A stretch of DNA of 21,485 bases from an uncultured bacterium. Lineage in GTDB: Bacteria; Patescibacteriota; Minisyncoccia; Spechtbacterales; HO2-43-30. The translations under genes and the position numbers were made by a program. Numbering within the stretch: the stretch's first letter is position 1; each line of letters starts with the position of its first letter. The notes under the pieces are model-generated. The model had not been told where the DNA came from, ran no database searches, and worked only from the letters and a program-made list of their open reading frames with translations. The stretch lies in contig CAJXHR010000001.1 of assembly GCA_913054525.1 (NCBI GenBank), forward strand, positions 1 through 21,485. The letters are read 5' to 3'. This document shows positions 7,525 to 15,157 of the stretch, in pieces.

Positions 7525-8661
7525 CTACAAGAGTTCGCTGAGCGGCTTGTAATCTTTCATGCGTCCTATACTGTCGGCAAGCCCCTCATGAGTTATCCAG
7601 CCCTTATGGATGTTGACACCTTTGGCAAGCGCCGGATTTTCCAGTACCGCGTTCTTAAATCCTTTTTCGGCAAGTTCGCGGATATAGGGGAATGTTTCCC
7701 GGGTGAGTGCGGGAGTTGATTCGCGGGGCGTCATTCCCGGCATATTGGGTACGCAATAGTGCGCTACGCCATGTTTTTGGAAAGTCTGTTTGCGAAGGGA
7801 TGTTGCGCGGGATGTTTCAAAACATCCACCTTGGTCTATGGATATATCCATTACGACAGATCCCGGCTGCATATTTTCTACCATCCACTCGGGCACGAGC
7901 TTCACTTGTCTTTCTCCCGGAATATGCGCGGCTCCGATGAGAAGATCGGTGTGTTCGAGGATTGACGCCAAGGCCTGTTCGTGGGACGGATTTTCCCGGT
8001 CGTGTTGGACAAACCAAAGGCTATGTAGAGAAAGCTGTTGGTAAAAGCGTCTAAGCGGCTTAAATTTTTCGGGATTTTTGTCAAACAAGTAGAGCATCTT
8101 TGGATTTGCCTTCGCAACGAGCTCTGCCGTCGCCGCTCCCGCGTTTCCAAGGCCGAGTATAGCTACCGTAGAGCTTGGCCCAATCATGATTTTTTTATGA
8201 CGCATTAGAAGCTTTGCTCCGTCAAAAAAGGCAATTCTGCCGGCAATCTTGGACATCTCGGCAAGTATATGCGTTGATTCGTCATCGCGCTGGATTGTGC
8301 CGTAGTCAATTGCCGTAGTCCCGGATTTTTGAAGGGCTTCCAAGAGCAGGGAATTTTCGGGCGAAGCAAGATGCAGAAAGCAAGAAAGTATCAAACCTTG
8401 TTTGGAGTATAGGAATCTAAGCTCCGGCTTTGTGGGTTGCTTTACTTTTACGACAAGATCAGAGCCCCGCCATACATCTTCATGTGTGCCGGTCGTGGCG
8501 CCAAACGCCTTATATTCACGATCTTTAAATCCGCTTTTTTTACCCGCGGATGCTTCAATCAATACTTCATGATCTTTTTCGGTTAGCGCTCTTACGTCCT
8601 GCGGCAATATTGCCACCCGGCCCTCGCCGTCCAGCACTTCCTTAACGCATCCTATTATCAT
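7525..8661 (-). CDS. ald: Alanine dehydrogenase
   Basis: NAD-dependent oxidative deamination of L-alanine to pyruvate and ammonia, reversible, cytoplasmic. The length of 378 aa is standard. Residues matching the M. tuberculosis enzyme are R15 (GEGRVAILP), K74 (VVKVKQP), H97 (CFLHLA), D276 (MDISIDQGG) and N306 (VPNMPG). The Rossmann loop is GLGNAG at 170-175. The start is the ATG at 8661, preceded by GGAGGAGG. It is first in a minus-strand operon with the 67-aa protein and the IDO-like gene. It is transcribed from a palindromic divergent promoter shared with the proline catabolic genes. If the IDO-like enzyme feeds a kynureninase, alanine would be a product, which would explain the pairing (inference). 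Confidence 0.93.
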   Translation of the reverse strand: MIIGCVKEVLDGEGRVAILPQDVRALTEKDHEVLIEASAGKKSGFKDREYKAFGATTGTHEDVWRGSDLVVKVKQPTKPELRFLYSKQGLILSCFLHLASPENSLLLEALQKSGTTAIDYGTIQRDDESTHILAEMSKIAGRIAFFDGAKLLMRHKKIMIGPSSTVAILGLGNAGAATAELVAKANPKMLYLFDKNPEKFKPLRRFYQQLSLHSLWFVQHDRENPSHEQALASILEHTDLLIGAAHIPGERQVKLVPEWMVENMQPGSVVMDISIDQGGCFETSRATSLRKQTFQKHGVAHYCVPNMPGMTPRESTPALTRETFPYIRELAEKGFKNAVLENPALAKGVNIHKGWITHEGLADSIGRMKDYKPLSELL

Positions 8662-8706
8662 AAATCCTCCTCCGGCAACAGCTATTCAATTTTCAAGGTT
8701 CAGGTG

Positions 8707-8748
8707 ATAATACAATATATTGCCCGAATGGGCAATATATTGTATTAT
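8707..8748. promoter_or_regulatory. 42-bp palindrome carrying two symmetric divergent promoters
   Basis: Perfect 19-bp arms (8707-8725 and 8730-8748) flank the 4-bp spacer GAAT. Reading right, TTGCCC (8720-8725) and TATTAT (8743-8748) are 17 bp apart, a plausible -35/-10 pair. By symmetry the same pair exists on the minus strand (TTGCCC 8735-8730, TATTAT 8712-8707). Each promoter has its -35 in the opposite arm. The right transcript would lead into proline dehydrogenase (ATG 8783) and the left into alanine dehydrogenase (ATG 8661). It could also be the operator of a dimeric regulator. No T-run follows, so a terminator is unlikely. Confidence 0.75.
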
Positions 8749-8782
8749 TTGTCGTACAAAGCACTTTGACAGGAGGTGGCCG

Positions 8783-9742
8783 ATGAGCGCCAGCAAATAT
8801 TTCTGGCGGCCGATTGATCTTGTTGGCTGCCATTTATTGGGCAAGAGATTTGTCGGAGGATTTAGCATCCCCGAAGTCTTGCGCACGGGCGAGGAGTTGA
8901 AAAGTTTAGGATACAGAGTAAGTTATAATCTTTTAGGGGAGCATGTAGGATACAGGTGTGTTGTATTCAAGACCACCGAAACGATCCTAAATCTCATGGG
9001 CGCTATGAACAGCGAAAATCGCGGCAATGTAGTTATTAAGCCGACACAGTGCGGCCTGGAGATTTCGCCCGATCTTTTCCATGAAGAAGTCGAAAAAATT
9101 GTCCGGCGCGGAAGAGAGATTGGCATTGAGACGGAGTTTGACGCCGAGCATTCCCGTTATGTAGAAGATGCCTTTAGAGTTTTTCATGAGCTTGCTTCAA
9201 AATTTCATTACGCGGGCTTTATGAGGCAGTGCGTACAGGCCCATCTCAAAGCGCTTCGCGCGCTGATGGACAAGTATAATCTTTGGAAAATGAATCTTAG
9301 GGTTGTTGAGGGCTCGCAAGTATACCCCGAGCTAGCAGGCGTTGTCTTTGAAGACAGAGAGCAGATTTTGGAGCAGTACTGCTATATACTTCGTCGCAAT
9401 CATGCCGAGGGCAAAGTGCCGTATGTTGCGACTGTCCGCGACAGGCGGAAAGTAAATGCGGCAAAAAAGATTTTGCCAAGTCCCTTTATGGTCGAGTTTC
9501 AAATGCTGTATAATGATTTACCATTCGGCTTGTTTGGCAGGGAGCTGGGCGAAGAATTGATTGAGGGCAGGGATTTACGCGAAGGCCCCGGAGGACTTGA
9601 TACCGGCTGGCCCGTAAGAATCTATATTCCTTTCGTAGTTCCCTGGTGCAAAGATGCCTGGAAGGAGTACGGCTTGCGCAGAAGTGCTATGATGCGACGG
9701 CTCATGTGGGAAGAATTAAAATACAGAGGAGGTGGAAAATGA
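8783..9742 (+). CDS. Proline dehydrogenase (FAD-dependent, monofunctional)
   Basis: Oxidises L-proline to 1-pyrroline-5-carboxylate, passing electrons to FAD and then quinones; TIM-barrel PRODH domain. The 319 aa fit the monofunctional PutB/Thermus type (about 300 aa). Diagnostic segments in order: VSYNLLGEHV (47-56), IKPTQCGLEI (85-94, with the conserved K87), EFDAEHSRYVEDAF (118-131), LRVVEGSQVYPEL (172-184), VPYVATVRD (212-220), RIYIPF (279-284) and EYGLRRS (295-301). R299 and R300 are the expected proline-carboxylate ligands. The ATG at 8783 is chosen because AGGAGG (8771-8776) precedes it at 6 nt; an in-frame ATG at 8720 lies inside the palindrome and is rejected. The TGA overlaps the next ATG. 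Confidence 0.88.
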   Translation: MSASKYFWRPIDLVGCHLLGKRFVGGFSIPEVLRTGEELKSLGYRVSYNLLGEHVGYRCVVFKTTETILNLMGAMNSENRGNVVIKPTQCGLEISPDLFHEEVEKIVRRGREIGIETEFDAEHSRYVEDAFRVFHELASKFHYAGFMRQCVQAHLKALRALMDKYNLWKMNLRVVEGSQVYPELAGVVFEDREQILEQYCYILRRNHAEGKVPYVATVRDRRKVNAAKKILPSPFMVEFQMLYNDLPFGLFGRELGEELIEGRDLREGPGGLDTGWPVRIYIPFVVPWCKDAWKEYGLRRSAMMRRLMWEELKYRGGGK

Positions 9743-11271
9743 CTAAGGTACGGCCAGTATTGTGTAATTATATTAACGGTGAATGGAGAGAGGGAAGTGG
9801 GGATGAATTAGAAACCAGAAATCCTTCACGAACAAAAGAAATTCTGGCTCGCGGACAAGAGGCGACTCCAGATGAAGTATCCCAAGCCATAGAAGCTGCG
9901 GATCGCGCTTACGACGAATGGCGTTTGACGCCGGCTCCCAAGAGAGAGGAATATTTTTATAGGCTTCTTGTAAAACTTGGGGATCCGGAGGATTTGAATA
10001 ATGCGGTTGTTAATGATCTTGCGAAAGGCGTGACAGCCGAATGCGGCAAAACCCTCAATGAGGGACGTGCTGACGTTGTTGAAGGAATTCACATGCTGCG
10101 GTTAGTTGCAGCACAGGGTCGCAGAGCTATTGGAGAGGTTATGCCATCTGAAATTCCGGAAAAGTTTGCCTACACCGAACGATTGCCCCGAGGAGTGACT
10201 GCGGTAATCTCGCCCTGGAATTTCCCATTTGCGATTCCTTGGTGGATGATAGGCCCCGCCCTAATGATGGGCAATACTGTTGATTTTAAGCCCGCAGAAC
10301 AGACCGCTCTTATAGGGCAAAGGATTGTTGAGCTTTGTGAGGGTGTAGGATTTCCTCCCGGCGTTATAAACATGGTCCACGGCAAGGCAACCACAGGCAA
10401 GGCTCTGGTTGGAGATCCTCGTGTGCGTTCTGTTTTGTTTACCGGTTCCTATGAGGTAGGAAGGGAGATAAAAATGGTCTGCGCGCAAGATGATGAGCTA
10501 GACAAGCTAGCGGTCCTTGAAACAGGATCTAAGAGCGGTCTTATAGCGCTTGATGACGCAGATCTTTCATTGGCAGCGGATGCTACTTATAAGAGCGCGT
10601 TTAAGACCACAGGGCAGCGATGTGTGACCGGCAGTATAGTATACGTTCCTAGGCAGAAAGCACAGCATTTCACAGATCTGCTCATGCAGTATATAGAAGA
10701 GCATGTCAGAGCAGGGGATCCCTTTGATTCGGAAACATTTATGGGTCCGCTCATCGATGAGCAGGGAGTGGAAAAAGTTGCATTCTATAATGATCTTGTG
10801 CGTAAAGCAGCTTCAAAGCGTGGCGGTAAGGGTGTGTCGATTCTTATGGACGGAGAGATGGATACATCCGAGGGAAACTTTGCCGAGCCCTTTGTGTATG
10901 TCGTGGATAGATATGACCCTGATTTACGAACAATGCGCGAAGAGGTATTCGGCCCACATCTTGCGATTGTCTTAGTTGATGATGCCGATGAGGCAATAAG
11001 ATGTTTCGAGAGTGCGCCATATAGCCTGGCAATGTCAGTGATCACACAAAGCTTGAGGTATTACGAAATTTTCCGGAAGATGCGCCATCGTGGCCTTTGC
11101 TATGTAAATCTGCCTACAATTGGCGCGGAAGTGCAGCTGCCATTTGGTGGCACAAGACGGAGCGGCGCAGGCATGCCTTCGGCCGCTGATATGTTTAATC
11201 ATGTAAGTCATCCGGTGGCAGTTACCGTAAATACGGGCAGCGAAATTAAGATGGCGCAAGGACTTAAGTAA
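9739..11271 (+). CDS. NAD(P)-dependent aldehyde dehydrogenase, probable P5C dehydrogenase
   Basis: ALDH-superfamily enzyme of 510 aa. Catalytic set: N161 (PWNFP), K184 (FKPAEQ), general base E261 (LETGSKS), nucleophile C295 (TGQRC) and EEVFGP at 401-406. By context it should oxidise glutamate-5-semialdehyde to glutamate: its ATG overlaps the proline dehydrogenase TGA by 4 bp and AGGAGG lies at 9727-9732. The C-terminus (NLPTIGAEVQLPFGG, ending near MAQGLK) resembles ALDH7-type and ketoglutaric-semialdehyde dehydrogenases more than classical RocA/PutA. ETGSKS replaces the usual ELGGK/S. Substrate is therefore inferred from the operon, not from residues. The longer frame from 9646 overlaps the upstream gene and is rejected. 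Confidence 0.88.
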   Translation: MTKVRPVLCNYINGEWREGSGDELETRNPSRTKEILARGQEATPDEVSQAIEAADRAYDEWRLTPAPKREEYFYRLLVKLGDPEDLNNAVVNDLAKGVTAECGKTLNEGRADVVEGIHMLRLVAAQGRRAIGEVMPSEIPEKFAYTERLPRGVTAVISPWNFPFAIPWWMIGPALMMGNTVDFKPAEQTALIGQRIVELCEGVGFPPGVINMVHGKATTGKALVGDPRVRSVLFTGSYEVGREIKMVCAQDDELDKLAVLETGSKSGLIALDDADLSLAADATYKSAFKTTGQRCVTGSIVYVPRQKAQHFTDLLMQYIEEHVRAGDPFDSETFMGPLIDEQGVEKVAFYNDLVRKAASKRGGKGVSILMDGEMDTSEGNFAEPFVYVVDRYDPDLRTMREEVFGPHLAIVLVDDADEAIRCFESAPYSLAMSVITQSLRYYEIFRKMRHRGLCYVNLPTIGAEVQLPFGGTRRSGAGMPSAADMFNHVSHPVAVTVNTGSEIKMAQGLK

Positions 11272-11276
11272 AAAAA

Positions 11277-11309
11277 TACCCCCGACGTATAGTCGGGGGA
11301 TTTATTTTA
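11277..11309. terminator. Bidirectional terminator after the aldehyde dehydrogenase
   Basis: CCCCCGAC (11279-11286) pairs perfectly with GTCGGGGG (11292-11299) around the loop GTATA. It is followed by TTTATTTT on the plus strand and TATTTTTTT on the minus strand, so it should stop both convergent transcripts. Confidence 0.88.
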
Positions 11310-11630
11310 GTTTCTTTGTTCCCAGAACGGATTTAGAGTGGGGAATAACTTATCCTTGCCTGCTTCCATGATTTTAGCGAGGTGCTTATGTCGAAGAAGT
11401 TTAATTTGCGACTCTTCGCCGGGATAGTTAGTCGTTATTTCCTGCCAGAATTCTCCGCATTTTGTCTCAAGGCAATTGTATATATGCGCAAAAGCAAGCT
11501 CTTCGTCCGTGCGCTCGCGGCCCGTTGATAGGGACTCGAATGCAATTCCGCGCGCCATTTCATGATCCATGCGAAGCGCACGATCCAACAGTTGTTCATC
11601 GTCAGACGGCTCTTTATTTTGAGGCTGCAT
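11307..11630 (-). CDS. Hypothetical protein, 107 aa, downstream of the NYN gene
   Basis: No family recognised. Highly charged, helical-looking soluble protein, without signal peptide or membrane segment; it ends in PTLNPFWEQRN. An AGGAGG (minus strand 11642-11637) precedes two tandem ATGs. The second (11630) has the better 6-nt spacing; the first (11633) is also possible. It begins 16 bp after the NYN-domain gene stop in the same direction, so the two form an operon and may function together. Confidence 0.7.
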   Translation of the reverse strand: MQPQNKEPSDDEQLLDRALRMDHEMARGIAFESLSTGRERTDEELAFAHIYNCLETKCGEFWQEITTNYPGEESQIKLLRHKHLAKIMEAGKDKLFPTLNPFWEQRN

Positions 11631-11646
11631 CATTTTCCTCCTGTGT

Positions 11647-12600
11647 CTACGATCCAAGTATGGTGGCTACCAGCAGGTGGTCCGGGTCAAGCACATAGTA
11701 TGTGTTGGGATCTTTATGTTGCTCCTTTGCCTTTGATCTCAATATGCTGAAGTCGCGTAAGGCGCTAAAAGCCCTGTAGCAATCGTCGTCTTCTGTCAGG
11801 ACTTGGTCGAATTTTTCGGAAATTTTTTGCCAAACCCCCGTTCTCAATTGGGAAAGAGATTTTCGACAGCCAAGATCTTCCGAGGCCATGCCCGTATCCT
11901 TGAGGCAGAAAAATATCTCTTTTAAAAATAGCCAAGAGATGTCGCCTCCGTTGAAGGTCGCCGTGCCGTCTCGTAGGCCCTCCAGCATTTTAAAGTAGTT
12001 GTGATTACTACCTCCTTTACCGGCAGAATTGGGCCTTGTAGCGGGTTCGGGTGTTCCGGCAAAGTTTGCAAGATTAATTGCCTCACCTACCCTTGCAAGC
12101 AGTAATCTGCTGATATGTGCATAGTTATAATGGAAAAGAACGCACTTCTTGCCGTTGTTTTCGATTTCATCCACCGTATCTATGAAGTCGCCGTCGCCCG
12201 ATACTATTACAAATGTACCTATATTGGTGTAGTTTAGGCAAAACCTCACAAATTCTTCAATGGCCTGGTCGCACGTGTCTGGCCCTTTGAATTTGCGCGG
12301 AGGGCACGATTCTATCCTGAATCCGCTGAAGCGAAGCTGGCCTTGGCTATCCGCGGGTGTATGGAGAGGTATGAAAGCTACGCTTCGCGCCACATTGCCG
12401 TAGTGCCTTGCTTGTGTTATCAAATCGCTAAAATTCAGCGAGGCATTTTCTTTTTCCAGCGTGAGTCTCAGATTTTCGTAATCATACAACACAACTACGT
12501 CGCTAGAGGCGTCTTTTTTCGTGCTTGCGGTGCGGTTATCGGATTCCGGCTCCGGGGAATTCAGCGTCTCCACAGATTCTTTTTCTTGTTCGCCGGTCAT
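11647..12600 (-). CDS. NYN/PIN-like domain ribonuclease
   Basis: Protein of 317 aa. Residues 1-32 are a polar, probably disordered tail. Residues 33-180 form a NYN (LabA/PIN-fold) domain: D40 and N43 (VVLYDYENLRL), D111 (DQAIEEFV), and D136/D138 (IVSGDGDF) are the expected acidic metal-binding set. These domains are metal-dependent RNA nucleases. Residues 195-317 form a second domain I do not recognise, helical-looking with GDISWLFLKEIFFCL and a terminal YYVLDPDHLLVATIL. AAAGGAGG (minus strand 12618-12611) is 10 nt upstream of the ATG. The longer frame from 12660 begins upstream of the -10 box and is rejected. It is followed by the 107-aa gene and diverges from leuS. Confidence 0.82.
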   Translation of the reverse strand: MTGEQEKESVETLNSPEPESDNRTASTKKDASSDVVVLYDYENLRLTLEKENASLNFSDLITQARHYGNVARSVAFIPLHTPADSQGQLRFSGFRIESCPPRKFKGPDTCDQAIEEFVRFCLNYTNIGTFVIVSGDGDFIDTVDEIENNGKKCVLFHYNYAHISRLLLARVGEAINLANFAGTPEPATRPNSAGKGGSNHNYFKMLEGLRDGTATFNGGDISWLFLKEIFFCLKDTGMASEDLGCRKSLSQLRTGVWQKISEKFDQVLTEDDDCYRAFSALRDFSILRSKAKEQHKDPNTYYVLDPDHLLVATILGS

Positions 12601-12631
12601 GATGCACAAACCTCCTTTGCAGAATATTTTC

Positions 12632-12660
12632 ATTATATCAGGATATGGCGCATATGTCAA
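12632..12660 (-). promoter_or_regulatory. Consensus promoter of the NYN operon
   Basis: On the minus strand a perfect TTGACA (12660-12655) is separated by 17 bp from a perfect TATAAT (12637-12632), with TGA before it (extended -10). This is the best sigma-70-type promoter in the window. It gives a leader of about 25 nt containing AAAGGAGG. Confidence 0.9.
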
Positions 12661-12671
12661 TGATTATGGCG

Positions 12672-12700
12672 TTGTCAATATGCGTTAAAATTGCTAAATT
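12672..12700 (+). promoter_or_regulatory. leuS promoter, leaderless
   Basis: TTGTCA (12672-12677), a 17-bp spacer and TAAATT (12695-12700), with TGC forming an extended -10. The start codon A at 12707 lies 7 nt after the -10, at the expected transcription start, so the mRNA should be leaderless. The two divergent -35 boxes are only 11 bp apart. Confidence 0.82.
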
Positions 12701-12706
12701 GTATAT

Positions 12707-15127
12707 ATGACAGATTATAACCCAATCAAAATAGAAGAAAAGTGGAGGAAAAAATGGGAAGAAAAGAAGGCGTGGAATATTGATATTAAGAAATCGAAAA
12801 AGCCGTATTACAACCTCATGATGTTTCCTTACCCCTCGGCAGAGGGGCTTCATATCGGGAATGTCTATGCTTTTACCGGCGCAGATATCCATGGCCGCTA
12901 TATGCGGATGAATGGCCACGATGTCTTTGAGCCCATGGGTTTTGATGCTTTCGGTATTCATTCGGAGAATTTTGCCATAAAGCAAGGGACCCACCCTAAG
13001 GACGAGACGGGGAAAAATGTAAATAACTTTCGCGAACAACTAAAGCACATGGGCGCGCTTTTTGATTGGGAGCATGAAGTTGATACAAGCAGTCCCGATT
13101 ACTACAAATGGACCCAATGGCTATTTTTACAGCTTTATAAGCAAGGTCTTGCGTACCGCGCAAAAGCCCCTGTTGACTGGTGCCCGGGATGCAAGACCGT
13201 TCTTGCCAATGAGCAGGTAATAGGAGGCAAGTGCGAACGATGCGATAGTGTTGTCGAACAAAAAGATCTTGAGCAGTGGTTTTTAAAGATTACCAAATAC
13301 GCGGAAAAACTTTTGAATAATCTGGATGAGATTGATTGGTCGGAAGTCGTGAAGACGGCGCAGAGAAATTGGATAGGGCGCTCCACAGGAGCAGAACTTG
13401 AATTTAGAATCAAGAATCATGAATCAAGAGTAAGAGTCTTTACGACACGTCCAGACACACTATTCGGGGCAACGTACCTTGTGCTGTCCCCAGAGCATCC
13501 ATTAGTCAGTTCCATGATTCATGATTCAAAGTTCATGATTCAAAATCTAGACGAAATAAAAGATTACATTAACGATACTAAAAAGAAAACTGAGCTTGAG
13601 CGCACTGACCTTGCAAAAGAAAAGACAGGCGTTGAGCTAAAAGGCGTTAAGGCGATAAATCCGGCGAATAACAAAGAGATTACCGTGTGGATTGCTGACT
13701 ATGTATTATCCGGCTACGGCACAGGTGCGATTATGGCCGTACCGGCGCATGACCAGAGGGACTTTGAGTTTGCAAAAAAATACGACCTGTCGATAGAGAT
13801 GGTTATATGCCCCAACTACCCGGATCCTACGTGCCCGGTGCTTGATGAAGCATATGAAGGCGAAGGATATCTTGTTGCTTCAGGTGATTTTACCGGCATG
13901 CCCAACGAGGAAGCAAAGGATAAAATCGCAAAGTTTGTAAATGGAGAGGAAAAAATAAATTACCATCTTCGCGATTGGCTAATATCCCGTCAGCGTTACT
14001 GGGGGCCGCCAATACCCATTATTTATTGCGATAAATGCGGTGCTGTTCCTGTCCCGGAGAAGGACTTGCCTGTGGAGTTGCCGTATGTTGAGGATTTTCA
14101 TCCAACGGGCACAGATAAGTCGCCGCTTGCCACTATCGAAGAATTTGTTAAGACAAAATGTCCGCAGTGCGGCGGAGAAGCGCGCAGAGAAACGGATGTG
14201 TCGGATACGTTTTTGGATTCCTCCTGGTATTTTTTAAGATATCCCTCTACTGAATTCCATAAAAAGCCGTTTGATGAAACTATTACTAAAAAGTGGCTGC
14301 CGGTTGATATGTATATCGGGGGCAAAGAGCATTCCGTTTTGCATCTGATGTATGCACGGTTTATAACAATGGCGTTGCGCGACGCTGGGCTTATTGATTT
14401 CGAAGAGCCATTTGTAAAGTTTAGGGCGCACGGGCTTCTGATACGCGAGGGCGCCAAGATGTCAAAATCCCGCGGCAACGTGATAAGCCCGGACGACTAT
14501 TTTGAGTCATACGGCGCAGATGCGCTTCGTATGTACTTAATGTTTCTTGGGCCGTATGAGCAGGGAGGGGATTGGCAGGATAGCGGCATAACCGGAGTAG
14601 CGAGGTTTTTGAAGAAAGTATGGGAGTTGTGCCAAAATAAAAAAGGAAAGGTAAAAAACGACCCGGAGCTGGAGCGGCTTACCCATAAAACCGTGAAAAA
14701 AGTTACGGAAGATATAGAGAATTTGCGATATAATACCGCGATAGCCGCGTTGATGGAGTATGTAAATAAATTAACCCAATACACGGCATACGATATATAT
14801 TGCGTGGAGACCCTGCTTCAGCTTCTCGCTCCTCTTGCCCCGCACATCACAGAAGAGCTTTGGCAGGAGGCATTAGGGCATGAAGCCAGCATTCATAACG
14901 AGAAGTGGCCGGAATATGATCCGGAAAAAATAAAAGAAGAGCGTGCGCGCATGGCCGTCCAGATAAATGGTAAGGTTCGTTCGCAAATAGAGGTTGACGT
15001 CGACGCTCAAGAAGATGATATGAAGGAGCTTGCGCTCGGAGACGAGAAAATAAAAAAATGGCTTGAGGGCAAAACACCGAAGAAAATTATCGTAGTCCCA
15101 AATCGAGTTGTAAATATAGTTATATAA
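12707..15127 (+). CDS. leuS: Leucyl-tRNA synthetase
   Basis: Class I synthetase of 806 aa charging tRNA-Leu. The HIGH-type box is H49-I-G-N52 (SAEGLHIGNVYAFTG), a form I associate with CPR/Chloroflexi-like LeuRS. KMSKS is at 584-588 (GAKMSKSRGNV). The CP1 editing domain has TTRPDT near 246 and GTGAIMAVPAHDQRDFEFA near 342-360. Zinc knuckles occur at WCPGCK ... CERC and YCDKC ... CPQC. The C-terminal anticodon-binding and VNG-type domain is complete. Two editing-domain loops are built from short DNA repeats (13414-13544). Transcription is from its own leaderless promoter, and a perfect-stem terminator follows the stop. Confidence 0.97.
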   Translation: MTDYNPIKIEEKWRKKWEEKKAWNIDIKKSKKPYYNLMMFPYPSAEGLHIGNVYAFTGADIHGRYMRMNGHDVFEPMGFDAFGIHSENFAIKQGTHPKDETGKNVNNFREQLKHMGALFDWEHEVDTSSPDYYKWTQWLFLQLYKQGLAYRAKAPVDWCPGCKTVLANEQVIGGKCERCDSVVEQKDLEQWFLKITKYAEKLLNNLDEIDWSEVVKTAQRNWIGRSTGAELEFRIKNHESRVRVFTTRPDTLFGATYLVLSPEHPLVSSMIHDSKFMIQNLDEIKDYINDTKKKTELERTDLAKEKTGVELKGVKAINPANNKEITVWIADYVLSGYGTGAIMAVPAHDQRDFEFAKKYDLSIEMVICPNYPDPTCPVLDEAYEGEGYLVASGDFTGMPNEEAKDKIAKFVNGEEKINYHLRDWLISRQRYWGPPIPIIYCDKCGAVPVPEKDLPVELPYVEDFHPTGTDKSPLATIEEFVKTKCPQCGGEARRETDVSDTFLDSSWYFLRYPSTEFHKKPFDETITKKWLPVDMYIGGKEHSVLHLMYARFITMALRDAGLIDFEEPFVKFRAHGLLIREGAKMSKSRGNVISPDDYFESYGADALRMYLMFLGPYEQGGDWQDSGITGVARFLKKVWELCQNKKGKVKNDPELERLTHKTVKKVTEDIENLRYNTAIAALMEYVNKLTQYTAYDIYCVETLLQLLAPLAPHITEELWQEALGHEASIHNEKWPEYDPEKIKEERARMAVQINGKVRSQIEVDVDAQEDDMKELALGDEKIKKWLEGKTPKKIIVVPNRVVNIVI
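13414..13544. repeat. Short direct and inverted repeats inside the leuS editing domain
   Basis: GAATCATGAATCA (13414-13426) is the exact inverted complement of TGATTCATGATTC (13515-13527). TTCATGATTCAAA occurs twice directly, at 13518-13530 and 13532-13544. They stay in frame and encode the loops around IKNHESRVRV and SMIHDSKFMIQN, at places where other LeuRS proteins have short unrelated loops. The pattern is low-complexity (TGATTCA-like units of about 14 bp). Confidence 0.8.
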
Positions 15128-15157
15128 AACCCTTCGACCGCGGTCGAAGGGTTTTTA
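15127..15157. terminator. Bidirectional terminator between leuS and the 113-aa gene
   Basis: Perfect 14-bp inverted repeat without spacer: AAACCCTTCGACCG (15127-15140) and CGGTCGAAGGGTTT (15141-15154). It is followed by T-rich sequence on the plus strand and TTTTATATAA on the minus strand. It overlaps the region of both convergent stops. Confidence 0.85.

Noticed and set aside
8707..8748. Palindrome as a rho-independent terminator
   Set aside because: It lies between divergent gene starts, has an AT-rich stem apart from GGGC, and has no T-run after it.
8720..8782. Longer start for proline dehydrogenase
   Set aside because: It lies within the palindromic promoter; the ATG at 8783 has AGGAGG at proper spacing and fits family length.
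12601..12660. Longer start for the NYN protein
   Set aside because: It would start upstream of the -10 box, outside the predicted transcript.
13401..13547. Insertion element or CRISPR-like array in leuS
   Set aside because: Repeat units are only about 13 bp, mixed in orientation and without spacers of regular length; the LeuRS frame is intact.
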